Below, piece by piece: positions 41,787 to 50,226 of a DNA stretch of 64,000 nt (position 1 is its first letter; each line of letters starts with the position of its first letter). The stretch comes from Martelella lutilitoris (lineage in GTDB: Bacteria; Pseudomonadota; Alphaproteobacteria; Rhizobiales; Rhizobiaceae): positions 2,317,501 through 2,381,500 of the forward strand of contig NZ_CP066786.1 in assembly GCF_016598595.1 (NCBI RefSeq), read 5' to 3'. Position numbers and translations under genes: made by a program. The notes beneath the pieces were generated by a model. It ran no database searches. It was not told the DNA's origin and worked only from the letters and a program-made list of their open reading frames with translations.

Positions 41787-42672
41787 GGTTCTCGTTGCCA
41801 CGCTTGTCGCCAATCCGTCAAACCCTGTTGTGACCCCGGAACAGGTTTTGAAGGTTTCACAAGCCATTGCCGTGGAAAAGATCGACTGGCTGAACCAGGG
41901 CGTGGCGGTCGATCTGCACCTCGAACACCATGTCAGCAGGCAAGCCGTCGAGGAAGCCATCCGCGAGGCGCTTGCCGGCCTGCCGATCGACCTCGTCATT
42001 CAGCCGCATATCGGCCGTCGCAAGAAGGCACTTCTGGCGGATATGGATTCCACCATGATCGGTCAGGAATGCATTGACGAACTGGCCGCCGAAGTCGGAC
42101 TGAAGGACAAGGTCGCGGGCATCACGGCGCGCGCCATGAACGGAGAGATCGAATTCGAGCCCGCCGTGCGCGAGCGCGTCGCACTGCTCGCGGGTCTCGA
42201 TATCGGTATTGTCGACGAGATCATCGAAAAGCGCATCACGCTGACGCCGGGCGGCAAGGAACTGGTCGCGACGATGAAGGCCAATGGCGGCTACACCGCG
42301 CTGGTCTCCGGCGGCTTTACCGTCTTCACCAGCCGCATCGGCGCGATGATCGGCTTTGACGAGAACCGCGCCAACACGCTCATCGAGAGAGACGGCAAGC
42401 TGACCGGCCAGGTTGCGGACCCGATCCTCGGCCGGCAGGCCAAGATCGAGGCGCTGCATGACGTGGCGCGCAAGCGCGGTATTGCAGAGACCGAGATCAT
42501 GGCGGTCGGGGACGGCGCCAACGACCTCGGCATGCTGGAACTGGCCGGCGCCGGCGTCGCGCTTCACGCCAAGCCCACGGTTGCCGAAAAGGCCGATATC
42601 CGCATCGACCACGCAGATCTGACCGCGTTGCTTTATATTCAGGGATACCACGAAGAGGAGTTCAGACGGTGA
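41785..42672 (+). CDS. serB: Phosphoserine phosphatase
   Basis: A 295-residue HAD phosphatase making serine from phosphoserine. The N-terminal 75 residues (VLVATLVANPSNPVVTPEQ) form a rhizobial-type extension; the catalytic core begins LLADMDSTMIGQECIDELAAEVG (DxDST, first Asp the nucleophile), with TALVSGGFTVFTSRIGAMIGFD and AVGDGANDLGMLELAGAGVALHAKP as motifs II to IV. GAGGAA lies about 8 bases before the ATG at 41785. The start codon overlaps the divergent miaA start. The stop (TGA) overlaps the GTG of the following acetyltransferase gene. Confidence 0.95.
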   Translation: MVLVATLVANPSNPVVTPEQVLKVSQAIAVEKIDWLNQGVAVDLHLEHHVSRQAVEEAIREALAGLPIDLVIQPHIGRRKKALLADMDSTMIGQECIDELAAEVGLKDKVAGITARAMNGEIEFEPAVRERVALLAGLDIGIVDEIIEKRITLTPGGKELVATMKANGGYTALVSGGFTVFTSRIGAMIGFDENRANTLIERDGKLTGQVADPILGRQAKIEALHDVARKRGIAETEIMAVGDGANDLGMLELAGAGVALHAKPTVAEKADIRIDHADLTALLYIQGYHEEEFRR

Positions 42673-43229
42673 AGCTCACTGAAACCGAACGCCTTGTCAT
42701 CCGCAACTGGGAGGATCGCGACCGCGACCTGTTCCACGAGATCAACGCCGATGAAACGGTCATGGCCTTCTTTCCCATGCGCCGCACTCGCGCCGAGAGC
42801 GATGAGATGTTCGACACGATCCGCAAGGTGATCGCGGACAGCGGCTATGGTTTTCCCGCCGTTGAGCTGAAAGGGACCGGGGATGTGATCGGCTTCACGG
42901 GGCTGAACACGAGCTACAGCGCCGACATCTCGCCGAAGGGCACGCCCGAAATCGGATGGCGCATGGCGACCCGTTACTGGGGCAAGGGCTACGCAACCGA
43001 GGCCGCGCGCGCCATGATCGCACTGGCCTTCGACGAACGCGGCCACGACCAGCTTGTGTCATTCGCTGTTGCAGCGAATCACCGCTCGACGGCGGTCATG
43101 GAAAGGCTCGGCATGCGGCGGGACCCTGAGGGCGATTTCGATCATCCCTCGATTCCCGACAGCCACCCCCATCTCAAACGCCACGTGCTCTACCGCCTTA
43201 TGAAGGGTGAGTGGCAACGCGACAGTTAA
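42669..43229 (+). CDS. GNAT-family N-acetyltransferase (RimJ/RimL type)
   Basis: A 186-residue acetyltransferase. The start LTETERLVIRNWEDRDRDLFHEINADETVMAFFP is typical of the RimJ/RimL-like group, PEIGWRMATRYWGKGYATEAARAMIALAFDE holds the acetyl-CoA motif (Q/RxxGxG/A as WGKGYA), and ANHRSTAVMERLGMR is motif B. The substrate could be a ribosomal protein N-terminus or a small amine; the sequence does not tell. Translation starts at a GTG that overlaps the serB stop (GTGA), so it is coupled to serB. Confidence 0.88.
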   Translation: MKLTETERLVIRNWEDRDRDLFHEINADETVMAFFPMRRTRAESDEMFDTIRKVIADSGYGFPAVELKGTGDVIGFTGLNTSYSADISPKGTPEIGWRMATRYWGKGYATEAARAMIALAFDERGHDQLVSFAVAANHRSTAVMERLGMRRDPEGDFDHPSIPDSHPHLKRHVLYRLMKGEWQRDS

Positions 43230-43256
43230 GACGCTGCCGCTTTCTCGGCGAATCGC

Positions 43257-43332
43257 GAGAGCGCTCTATCTCTTTGTTTTTTAAGCGCCTTCGGACGCGA
43301 AACCGGTATCCGCTCTCCCGGGAAATGCCCTA
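43257..43332. repeat. RIME-like palindromic repeat, type B
   Basis: A 76-base element between the acetyltransferase gene and degP. It contains GAGAGCGCTCT, CTCTTTGTTTTTTAAGCGC, then TTCGGACGCGAAACCGGTATCCGCTCTCC and a GGAAATGCCC end. Its reverse complement resembles a very common rhizobial repeat beginning TAGAGCATTTCC. The TAG stop codon of degP (43330-43332) is its last triplet. Confidence 0.65.
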
Positions 43333-44835
43333 TTCCAGCACCAGGCTCTTGATGACGAGCGTGCCGTCCGGCTCGGCGACCATGATCGAGACGCTGCGGC
43401 GCCCCTCCGAAATCAGCTCGACAATGCGCGAGCGCACCTCCTGCGGCGTCGTCACGGCGTCCTGGCCGACTTCGGCGATCACCATGCCGGGCATCAGCCC
43501 CTCGTCGGCGGCCGCGCTGCCCTCTTCCACCTCGGTAATCAGCACGCCCTCGATACCGCCGTCGATCTGGTAGAGCGCACGGCCATTGTCATCGAGCTCG
43601 GCAAGCGTCATGCCGTAAAGGCTGACCGGCAGGCCGGGCGTGTCGGCATCGCCGTCTGCTGTCGGCCTGTCGACCAGCGCCTCGTTCACCGCCTCCGGCT
43701 CTTCCAGCAGTTCAGGCGTAACCTGCACCGTCATGCGCTCGCCGTCGCGGACGATCTCGACATCCACGGGATCTCCGACCCGGCCCTCGGCGACGAATCG
43801 CGGCAGGTCGCGCGGACTGTCGATCGGCTGCCCGTCAAAGGACAGGATGATATCGCCCTCTCTTAGAGGTCCGCCATCCGAAGGCCCGCCTTCGATGATT
43901 GACCCCACGGCGACGCCGGCGGGATCCTCGGTGCCAAGCGAGGCGGCCAGCGCGTCGCTCACCTCCAGAACGCGAATGCCGATCCAGCCCCTGCGGGTGC
44001 GTCCGAACTCGATCAGCTGGTCGATGATGTTTTCTGCAAGCTCGCTCGGCACCGAAAAGCCGATGCCGATCGAGCCGCCGGACGGCGACAGAATGGCCGT
44101 GTTGATGCCGATGACCTCGCCATCCATGTTGAACAGCGGTCCGCCGGAATTGCCCTTGTTGATGGCGGCATCCGTCTGGATGAAATTGTCATAGGGGCCG
44201 TCGAGCTCGCGCCCGCGCGCCGAGACGATGCCGAGCGTGACCGAGCCCCCGAGGCCGAACGGGTTGCCGATCGCCATCACCCACTCGCCGATCCGGACCT
44301 TGCGCGAATCGCCGAATTTCACCGCAGGCAAAGGCCGGTCGGGATTGACCTTGAGCACGGCAAGGTCGGTCTTGTCATCGACGCCGAGCAGTTCCGCGTC
44401 GAGCGTGGCGCCGTCGGAGAACGTCACCTCGATCGTGTCGGCATTCTCGATGACATGATTGTTGGTGACGATGATGCCCGTGGGATCAATGATAAAGCCG
44501 GAACCGAGCGAGGAGAACTGCCGGCTGCGCTGCCCCTCCTCGCCCTCGAAGAAATCCTCGAACAGGTCCTCGAAGGGCTGGCCCTCGGGAACGTCCGGCA
44601 GGGGCCGGGTCTCGCCCGTCGGCCCGCCCTCCTCGGAAATGGAGATGTTGACGACGGAGGGGAGCAATCCCTCGGCGATGTCCGCCACGGACACATCGGA
44701 AAGCGTCTGGGCGCGCACCGGCATCATCGGCATGGAGACCGGCAACATGACGGCCACGGCGAGAAGCCCTGCGCCGGCGATGTTCCGGGCCATAACCCGG
44801 AAAACCGGGGAATTAAGCTTGACCGTCGTCATCAT
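43330..44835 (-). CDS. degP: Do-family periplasmic serine protease (DegP/DegQ-like)
   Basis: A 501-residue trypsin-like protease with two PDZ domains. After the signal sequence (GAGLLAVAVMLPVSMPMMPVRAQT) the catalytic triad is in VTNNHVIENADTIEV (His), KTDLAVLKVN (Asp) and INKGNSGGPLFNMDGEVIGIN (Ser). PDZ1 begins around RRGWIGIRVLEVSDALA and PDZ2 around PGLPVSLYGMTLAELDDNGRALYQ. It degrades or refolds misfolded envelope proteins. GGAGG lies just before the two ATG codons at 44835 and 44832, so the exact start is open. It is the last gene after hflK-hflC-DUF2065, a classical neighbourhood. Confidence 0.95.
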   Translation of the reverse strand: MMTTVKLNSPVFRVMARNIAGAGLLAVAVMLPVSMPMMPVRAQTLSDVSVADIAEGLLPSVVNISISEEGGPTGETRPLPDVPEGQPFEDLFEDFFEGEEGQRSRQFSSLGSGFIIDPTGIIVTNNHVIENADTIEVTFSDGATLDAELLGVDDKTDLAVLKVNPDRPLPAVKFGDSRKVRIGEWVMAIGNPFGLGGSVTLGIVSARGRELDGPYDNFIQTDAAINKGNSGGPLFNMDGEVIGINTAILSPSGGSIGIGFSVPSELAENIIDQLIEFGRTRRGWIGIRVLEVSDALAASLGTEDPAGVAVGSIIEGGPSDGGPLREGDIILSFDGQPIDSPRDLPRFVAEGRVGDPVDVEIVRDGERMTVQVTPELLEEPEAVNEALVDRPTADGDADTPGLPVSLYGMTLAELDDNGRALYQIDGGIEGVLITEVEEGSAAADEGLMPGMVIAEVGQDAVTTPQEVRSRIVELISEGRRSVSIMVAEPDGTLVIKSLVLE

Positions 44836-44882
44836 GCCTCCGTCCTGTCGATTGTCATCATAGCGAAAGGCTCAGGGAAAGC

Positions 44883-45074
44883 CTATCCGCGGATCAGCCA
44901 GACAAGGCCGACGCCGAGCGCAACGGCAATGAGGCCGGTCACGCGCAACGCGCCTTCCGGCACTGTCGGCAACAGCCGCGCCATGGCTACAAGGAGGGAA
45001 GGGGCCAGCGCATAGACCAGCCCCTCGATGATCAGATAAAACGCAAATCCGATCAAAACATCCTGAAGCAACAT
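44883..45074 (-). CDS. DUF2065 small membrane protein
   Basis: A 63-residue protein with two hydrophobic helices: VLIGFAFYLIIEGLVYALAPSLLVAMARLLPTVPEG, then ALRVTGLIAVALGVGLVWLIRG. The length and the P..LVAMARLLPTVP...LR..GL.A...G pattern identify DUF2065 (YjeT-like in enterobacteria), regularly encoded next to hflC. Its ATG overlaps the hflC stop by one base (TAATG). The function is unknown; the context suggests a link to the HflKC membrane complex. Confidence 0.9.
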   Translation of the reverse strand: MLLQDVLIGFAFYLIIEGLVYALAPSLLVAMARLLPTVPEGALRVTGLIAVALGVGLVWLIRG

Positions 45075-46024
45075 TACTCGGTTGCCTGCTGCTGGACCTC
45101 TTCGGCCGGCGCGCCGCCGGGCAGCGCCGGGCTCAGAGGCAGCGCACTCGCCCCTGACGAGCGGAAGTACTCAAAGAACTCCGAATTCGGCGAAAGAACC
45201 ATGGTCGAGTTCTCACCGAGGACGTCCCTGTAGGCGTTCATCGACCTGTAGAAGTAGAAGAACTCCGGATCCTTGCCGTAAGCTTCGCCGAGAACCCGGT
45301 TCCGCTCGGCATCGCCCTCGCCGCGCAGAACCTGCGCATCGCGGTCGGCCGCCGACTGGATTTCAACCACTTCACGGTCCGCTGCGGCACGCCGCACTTC
45401 GGCGCGCTCACGGCCGCGCGCGCGCGTCGCCTCGGCCTCGGCCAGACGTTCCGAACGCATCCGTGCGTATGTCTCGTCCGAAACCTCCTGCGTCAGGTCG
45501 GTTCTGCGGATACGCACGTCAACGATCGAAATGCCGAGCGCTTCAGCCGCCGGACGGAGCTGGTCGCCAACTTCCTTCATCATGGCCGTCCGCTCGGTCG
45601 AAAGCGCTGCCTCAAAGCCGCGCAGGCCGTAGACCCGGCGCAATGCCGAATCAAGACGGGTGCGGAGCCGCGAAACCGCAGCCATGCGATCGCCGGAAAC
45701 GGACTCACGGAAGCGCTGTGCGTCCGTGATCCTGTAAACGACGAAAGCATCAACCTCGTAGAACTTGCCGCCCGAAACCTGGACGCGGATATCGTCCAGG
45801 TCAAAACGGAGGTCCTGATTGGACACGAACTGGACCTGATCGGCGCCTGCAAACGAGAACGGAAGTTTGAAGTAAATGCCGGGCTCGGTCTTGACGGCGT
45901 AGATCTTGCCGAAACGGATGACCAGCGCCTGTTCACGCGGATTGACCACGAAAATCGATGCGTAGATCAAAAGTGCCAGAGCGACGATACCGCCAAGCAG
46001 AACGAATATGCGATTTGAAGACAT
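45074..46024 (-). CDS. hflC: Modulator of FtsH protease, HflC
   Basis: A 316-residue SPFH/prohibitin protein. One N-terminal membrane anchor (IFVLLGGIVALALLIYASIFVVN) leads to the SPFH domain (REQALVIRFGKIYAVKTEPGIYFKLPFSFADQ-like) and a long helical region rich in E, R and A (RSERLAEAEATRARGRERAEVRRAAADREVVEI). With HflK it forms a large cage around the FtsH protease in the inner membrane. The ATG overlaps the hflK stop (TAATG). The C-terminal tail after about residue 285 is proline/alanine-rich and not conserved. Confidence 0.95.
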   Translation of the reverse strand: MSSNRIFVLLGGIVALALLIYASIFVVNPREQALVIRFGKIYAVKTEPGIYFKLPFSFAGADQVQFVSNQDLRFDLDDIRVQVSGGKFYEVDAFVVYRITDAQRFRESVSGDRMAAVSRLRTRLDSALRRVYGLRGFEAALSTERTAMMKEVGDQLRPAAEALGISIVDVRIRRTDLTQEVSDETYARMRSERLAEAEATRARGRERAEVRRAAADREVVEIQSAADRDAQVLRGEGDAERNRVLGEAYGKDPEFFYFYRSMNAYRDVLGENSTMVLSPNSEFFEYFRSSGASALPLSPALPGGAPAEEVQQQATE

Positions 46025-47187
46025 TATTGGTTCGCTCCCTGGCTGCTCTGCGATGTTGACGAGGATGAGCTGCCGCTCGTATTGGCGGCATTTGTCCTGG
46101 CGGCCGCGTTCCGGTCGATCGCATCAAGCGGCAGATAGGGCACGACACCCTCCCCGTCCTCATCCATGATGACGTTCTTCGACCTGGAGAAGACCTCCTG
46201 CATGGTCTCCAGATAGAGCCTCTTGCGGGTGATCTCGGGCACGGCAACGTAGGTTTCGTAGATCGAATTGAACCGATCCGCCTCACCCAGCGCCTCCATG
46301 ACCACGCGGTCCTTGTAGGCTGCCGCGGCTTCGCGAATCTGGGCCGCGTCACCGCGCGCCTGCCCGAGTGCCCGGTTGGCATACTGGTTCGCTTCTTCAA
46401 GGAAACGATCTTCGTCCTGCTCGGCACGCTGGACTTCGTCGAAGGCATCAGCCACCTCGGCCGGCGGAGCGGCATCCTCGATCGAAACGGCGGCAATCGT
46501 CAGCCCGGCGCCGTATTCGTCCATCGTGCTTTGAATGATCTGCTTCACATCCTCCGAAATGCCTTCACGATCGTCACGGAAGACGTCCTGGGCCGGCCGG
46601 CGGCTGACGACTTCGCGCATCGCGCTTTCGGCAACCTGCTGCAGCGTCTCGATCGGGTTTTCGACGTTGAACAGATAGGCTTGCGGGTCGGTGACGCTGT
46701 AGAGCACGGCAAACTGAACATCGACGATGTTCTGGTCGCCGGTCAGCATGATGCCCGTGCGCGCGGAATTCCGCGACCCGATATTGAGCTGCTGTTCCGT
46801 GATATTCGCCTTTTCGACGGTCTCCACCGGCCAGAACATGAAATGCAGGCCAGGCCCGGAAACATCTGCCTTGGGAACGCCGAAGCGAAGCTCGACGCCA
46901 CGCTCTTCCGGCTGGATCGTATAAACGGATTGCATCACCCAGAAGCCGGCCAGCACGACGATGACGATCATCACCAGGCCGATGCTGAAACCGCCCGGAA
47001 ACATGCCCTTGAACTGATCCTGGCCCTTGCGGAAGAAGTCCTCGATATCCGGCGGGCCGCCATTGCCGCCCCCGCCATTGCCGCCGCCACCGGGGCGCTT
47101 GGGGCCTTGACCCCACGGACCCTGATTGTCGCCGCCGCCACCGCCCCCTCCCCAGGGACCGCCGCCATTCTGATTGCTCCAGGGCAT
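46024..47187 (-). CDS. hflK: Modulator of FtsH protease, HflK
   Basis: A 387-residue partner of HflC. The first 60 residues are very rich in glycine and asparagine (typical of HflK), then a membrane anchor (IGLVMIVIVVLAGFWVMQSVY) and the SPFH domain beginning TIQPEERGVELRFGVPK. The helical region EDEDRFLEEANQYANRALGQARGDAAQIREAAAAYKDRVV follows, and the C-terminal tail is Ser/Gly-rich. It starts the hflK-hflC-DUF2065-degP group; folA lies about 150 bases upstream on the same strand. Confidence 0.95.
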   Translation of the reverse strand: MPWSNQNGGGPWGGGGGGGDNQGPWGQGPKRPGGGGNGGGGNGGPPDIEDFFRKGQDQFKGMFPGGFSIGLVMIVIVVLAGFWVMQSVYTIQPEERGVELRFGVPKADVSGPGLHFMFWPVETVEKANITEQQLNIGSRNSARTGIMLTGDQNIVDVQFAVLYSVTDPQAYLFNVENPIETLQQVAESAMREVVSRRPAQDVFRDDREGISEDVKQIIQSTMDEYGAGLTIAAVSIEDAAPPAEVADAFDEVQRAEQDEDRFLEEANQYANRALGQARGDAAQIREAAAAYKDRVVMEALGEADRFNSIYETYVAVPEITRKRLYLETMQEVFSRSKNVIMDEDGEGVVPYLPLDAIDRNAAARTNAANTSGSSSSSTSQSSQGANQ

Positions 47188-47340
47188 TCACACCTCTTCC
47201 AAAATAAACAGTTCCTGGCTGCGGAACCATTGCCGCAGCCGCGCATTGACGCATTCAGCGTTTGTCCCGTTATAGGGACGCAGAAGGGCGCTTTCAACGC
47301 GATCGGTCAACTGTGCGGCCAAATCGCGGTAAATTCCTGT

Positions 47341-47856
47341 TCATCGGGGTTTGCGCGCGTAGACCACATAGCGCGTCGGATAATCGTCCTTCTCGCCGGC
47401 CGGCAGGTTCTCGCTGCTTTCAGGTCGCCAAAGCGCCGGATCTATCACAGGAAAAGTGGTCTGCCCTTCCGCCTCGGTTTCCACATGGGTGATGCGCAAA
47501 CGGTCGGCGAGCGTCATCGCCTGCCGGTATATCTCGCCACCGCCTTGCACATAGATTTCGTCGAGGCCCTTTTCGGCAGCATCCTTGCGGGCCAGCGCAA
47601 CAGCATCTTCAAGGCTCGGCACGACAATGCATCCGGGCGCCAGGAAATCCGGGTTGCGCGAGATGATGATATTCGTCCGCCCCGGCAGCGGCTTTCCAAT
47701 CGACTGATAGGTCTTGCGTCCCATGATCTGGGGCTTGCCCATGGTCAGGGCCTTGAACCGCCGAAAATCCGATCCCAGGTGCCAGGGCATCGCCGCGCCG
47801 TTGCCGATCACGCCGTTTTTCGCGACGGCGGCCATGATTACGATTTCGGCAGTCAT
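47341..47856 (-). CDS. folA: Dihydrofolate reductase
   Basis: A 171-residue enzyme reducing dihydrofolate to tetrahydrofolate with NADPH; trimethoprim target. The motifs AAVAKNGVIGNGAAMPWHLGSDFRRFKALTMGKPQIMGRKTYQSIGKPLPGR and IYVQGGGEIYRQAM are complete, with the active-site Asp in PWHLGSDFRRF. The ATG at 47856 has TGAGGAGGCGGGG upstream. It follows thyA by 28 bases; thymidylate synthase consumes methylene-tetrahydrofolate and yields dihydrofolate, so co-transcription makes metabolic sense. Confidence 0.96.
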   Translation of the reverse strand: MTAEIVIMAAVAKNGVIGNGAAMPWHLGSDFRRFKALTMGKPQIMGRKTYQSIGKPLPGRTNIIISRNPDFLAPGCIVVPSLEDAVALARKDAAEKGLDEIYVQGGGEIYRQAMTLADRLRITHVETEAEGQTTFPVIDPALWRPESSENLPAGEKDDYPTRYVVYARKPR

Positions 47857-47884
47857 CAACCCCGCCTCCTCACATGTCTGTCGC

Positions 47885-48679
47885 TCAAACCGCGATCGGC
47901 GCCTTGATCGACGGCGCGGCTTCATAGCCCTCCGGGACAAAATCCTCGAAGGTGAAGGCGAAAAGATCGGTGACATCCGGATTGAGCCGCATCACCGGCA
48001 GAGGGCCCGGGATGCGGGAAAGCTGTTCGCGCGCCTGTTCGAAATGATTGGCGTAAAGATGGGCGTCGCCGAGCGTGTGGACGAAATCGCCGGGCTTCAG
48101 GCCCGTCACCTGCGCCACCATCAGTGTCAGCAGCGCGTAGGAGGCGATGTTGAAGGGAACGCCGAGGAAGATGTCGGCGGAGCGCTGGTAGAGCTGGCAG
48201 GAGAGTTTTCCATCGGAAACATAGAACTGGAACAGGCAGTGGCAGGGCGGCAGCGCCATGTTGTCGACCTCTGCCGGGTTCCAGGCGGTGACGATATGGC
48301 GGCGGCTGTCGGGGTTGTTGCGGATGCTCTCGACCACCTTGGCGATCTGGTCGATATGGCCGCCGTCCGGCGTCGGCCAGGAGCGCCACTGCGCGCCGTA
48401 GACCGGTCCGAGATCGCCGTTTTCGTCGGCCCATTCGTCCCAGATCGAGACGCCGTTTTCCTTCAGATAGGCAATGTTGGTGTCGCCCTTCAGGAACCAC
48501 AGCAATTCGTGGATGATGGAGCGCAGATGCAGCTTCTTCGTCGTGAGGACCGGAAAGCCCGCCGCAAGGTCATAGCGCATCTGGTAGCCGAAAACGGAGC
48601 GCGTGCCCGTGCCGGTCCGATCCGCCCGGTCGGTTCCGTTTTCCAGCACGTGGCCCAGAAGATCCAGATATTGGCGCAT
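47885..48679 (-). CDS. thyA: Thymidylate synthase
   Basis: A 264-residue ThyA, exactly the length of the E. coli enzyme. It methylates dUMP with methylene-tetrahydrofolate. The N-terminus [35 protein letters not shown], the loop [29 protein letters not shown] with catalytic Cys146, and the C-terminal IKAPIAV tail that closes the active site are all present. GAGGAA precedes the ATG at 48679. An in-frame upstream extension reaches into the tmRNA region and is not real. It forms thyA-folA on the minus strand. Confidence 0.97.
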   Translation of the reverse strand: MRQYLDLLGHVLENGTDRADRTGTGTRSVFGYQMRYDLAAGFPVLTTKKLHLRSIIHELLWFLKGDTNIAYLKENGVSIWDEWADENGDLGPVYGAQWRSWPTPDGGHIDQIAKVVESIRNNPDSRRHIVTAWNPAEVDNMALPPCHCLFQFYVSDGKLSCQLYQRSADIFLGVPFNIASYALLTLMVAQVTGLKPGDFVHTLGDAHLYANHFEQAREQLSRIPGPLPVMRLNPDVTDLFAFTFEDFVPEGYEAAPSIKAPIAV

Positions 48680-48831
48680 GATGCTTCCTCGTTCGAAGTC
48701 GGTTTTCTCTTCTATCGCGACGAAAGGCGCCGCGAAAAGGGCCCGGAGACGCCTTTCCCCGCCTTTTGCGCGCCACCCCCCCTTTGCAGAAGCTTTTGAA
48801 ACACTTATATCAAGCGTGCCGGCTTGACCGG

Positions 48832-49140
48832 CTATGGTGATAAACGGCGTTGTAATAAGCTCATTGGACCCGGGGGCGGTACCCGGCGCCTCCACCACAA
48901 ACAGGCGGTTCAGGCCTTTTTGTGATGGGGGCGAAACAGGATCGACAAGAGTGTAAAGAACGACCTTTTACCCGGCATGATACCACCGTTATCGGGTCAA
49001 ACGAGTAGTTGCAAATGACAACAAAGCTCAGGGTTACGCTGTAGCTGCCTAATGGCGGTTCCAGAAACCCACCTTAAGTCCTTGCGGGTAGCACTGTAAG
49101 GCGGGGTCCGGAGGCACCTGGCAACAGAAGCCTCCACCTG
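48832..49140 (+). ncRNA. ssrA: Permuted two-piece tmRNA (alphaproteobacterial SsrA)
   Basis: The gene has the circularly permuted order of alphaproteobacteria. The acceptor piece comes first and ends in CGCCTCCACCA (CCA at 48895-48897), with a CCGGG/CCCGG arm before it. A spacer of about 29 bases is removed. The coding piece starts GGGGGCGAAACAGG at 48927, and GGGGGCG pairs with CGCCTCC to restore the tRNA-like stem. The tag frame at 49011-49049 reads ANDNKAQGYAVAA followed by TAA, with the ANDN start and AA end expected for a ClpXP degradation tag. The outer limits are approximate. sspB, the adaptor for this tag, follows. Confidence 0.93.
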
Positions 49141-49241
49141 AATTTGAACAAAATCCCCTATAAAGATTGCGCATCGGCATCAGGCGACTTAATTGGCTAC
49201 AGGCAGAGCGCAATCAAACGGCCAAAGGCGGGAAAGACGTG

Positions 49242-49721
49242 ATGGGGCAAGACCATATTCGCTACGACATTCTGGCACAGGACGCACTGCGCGGCATGGT
49301 GCGCAAGGTTCTCGCAGAGGTCGCCGCAACAGGCCACCTGCCCGGTGAGCATCACTTCTTTATCACCTTCCTGACCAACGCGCCGGGCGTGCGCATTTCC
49401 CAGGCGCTGAAGGAAAAATATGCCCAGCAGATGACCATCGTCATCCAGCACCAGTACTGGGACCTGAAGGTGACCGACAGCCATTTCGAGATCGGCCTGT
49501 CCTTCTCCGATGTGCCCGAGCGCCTCGTCATCCCCTTCAACGCCATCGTCGGCTTTTACGATCCGTCGGTGAATTTCGAGCTCGAATTCGATGTCGCCAC
49601 GCTGGATCTGGAAGACGAAAAGCCGCTCGAGCCGGAAAACGAGGGTGGTGACGATGACGGCCCCGGCGGCGATGACGGCGCTTCGGTCGTCTCCCTCGAT
49701 GCCTTCCGCAAGAAGCACTGA
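49242..49721 (+). CDS. sspB: SspB-type ClpXP adaptor
   Basis: A 159-residue protein of the alphaproteobacterial SspB family. HIRYDILAQDALRGMVRKVLAEVAATGHLPGEHHFFITFLTNAPGVRIS and QMTIVIQHQYWDLKVTDSHFEIGLSFSDVPERLVIPFNAIVGFYDPSVNF form the tag-binding fold; an acidic linker and a C-terminal VVSLDAFRKK follow, the latter being the segment expected to tether to ClpX. It delivers ssrA-tagged proteins to ClpXP. The ATG at 49242 has GGGAAAG upstream. It lies directly downstream of the ssrA gene that makes its substrate tag. Confidence 0.92.
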   Translation: MGQDHIRYDILAQDALRGMVRKVLAEVAATGHLPGEHHFFITFLTNAPGVRISQALKEKYAQQMTIVIQHQYWDLKVTDSHFEIGLSFSDVPERLVIPFNAIVGFYDPSVNFELEFDVATLDLEDEKPLEPENEGGDDDGPGGDDGASVVSLDAFRKKH

Positions 49722-49727
49722 CAGCCG

Positions 49728-49937
49728 ATGTGCGCCGAGATCGTCAATCTCAGGATGAGCCGCAAGCGCGCGGCGCGGCAGAAGGCGGCCGACAACGCCG
49801 CTGAAAACCGGGCGATCCACGGCCGCACAAAGGGCGAAAAGGGCCGCGACAAGCTGGAACGCGAGAAGAGCGAGCGGCGCTTTGAGCAAGGGCGCATCGA
49901 ACGCCTGACGCCTTCCCAAGGGGACAAGGACGATTGA
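49728..49937 (+). CDS. DUF4169 small basic protein
   Basis: A 69-residue, highly charged protein with EIVNLRMSRKRAARQKAADNAAENRAIHGRTKGEKGRDKLERE, the pattern of DUF4169. It has no hydrophobic segment and is probably cytoplasmic and helical. The family is frequent in Hyphomicrobiales next to the small ribbon-helix-helix gene, as here, but has no known role. It starts 7 bases after sspB, and its TGA overlaps the TTG start of the next gene. Confidence 0.8.
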   Translation: MCAEIVNLRMSRKRAARQKAADNAAENRAIHGRTKGEKGRDKLEREKSERRFEQGRIERLTPSQGDKDD

Positions 49938-50146
49938 TCCGCAAGCGCTCCGTCAGCCTTCACGGGCACCGCACGAGCTTTTCCCTTGAGGATGCATTCT
50001 TCAACGAGATCCGTGACATCGCCGACAGGCGCGGCGTCAGCCTTGCCTTCCTTCTCAGCGAAATCGACGAACAGCGCCCGCCGGATGTGAACCTCTCCTC
50101 CGCCGTGCGCCTGTTCGTGCTGGATGACCTGAAGGCACGCCTATAG
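49934..50146 (+). CDS. Ribbon-helix-helix domain protein
   Basis: A 70-residue protein: IRKRSVSLHGHRTSFSLEDAFFNEIRDIADRRGVSLAFLLSEID is the Ribbon_helix_4 (PF13467) pattern, a beta strand for DNA contact followed by two helices. It is likely a small DNA-binding protein of unknown target. Translation begins at TTG 49934, overlapping the DUF4169 stop (TTGA); the adjacent ATC does not serve. The TAG stop (50144-50146) is the first triplet of a palindromic repeat element. Confidence 0.8.
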   Translation: MIRKRSVSLHGHRTSFSLEDAFFNEIRDIADRRGVSLAFLLSEIDEQRPPDVNLSSAVRLFVLDDLKARL

Positions 50147-50226
50147 CATCGGCCGAAAAAGTGGAATCCGGTTTTTCGATAACCCGATGCATCAAAAAGA
50201 GAACCTAGATCATCGGGCGATGCCAA
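50144..50226. repeat. RIME-like palindromic repeat, type C
   Basis: Starts TAGCATCGGCCGAAAAAGTGG, continues AATCCGGTTTTTCGATAACCCGATGCATC and ends near TAGATCATCGGGCGATGCC. GCATCGG and CCCGATGC form the outer arms and CCGAAAAAGTGGAATCCGGTTTTTCG the inner imperfect palindrome. It lies immediately beside type A copy 3. Confidence 0.7.

Noticed and set aside
47188..47907. Plus-strand reading frames over hflK, folA and thyA.
   Set aside because: The minus-strand genes carry complete catalytic motifs and ribosome-binding sites; the plus-strand frames are low-information complements.
48840..48897. An ordinary tRNA gene suggested by the CCACCA end.
   Set aside because: The segment is the acceptor piece of the permuted tmRNA: it pairs with the GGGGGCG start of the coding piece and lacks an anticodon arm.
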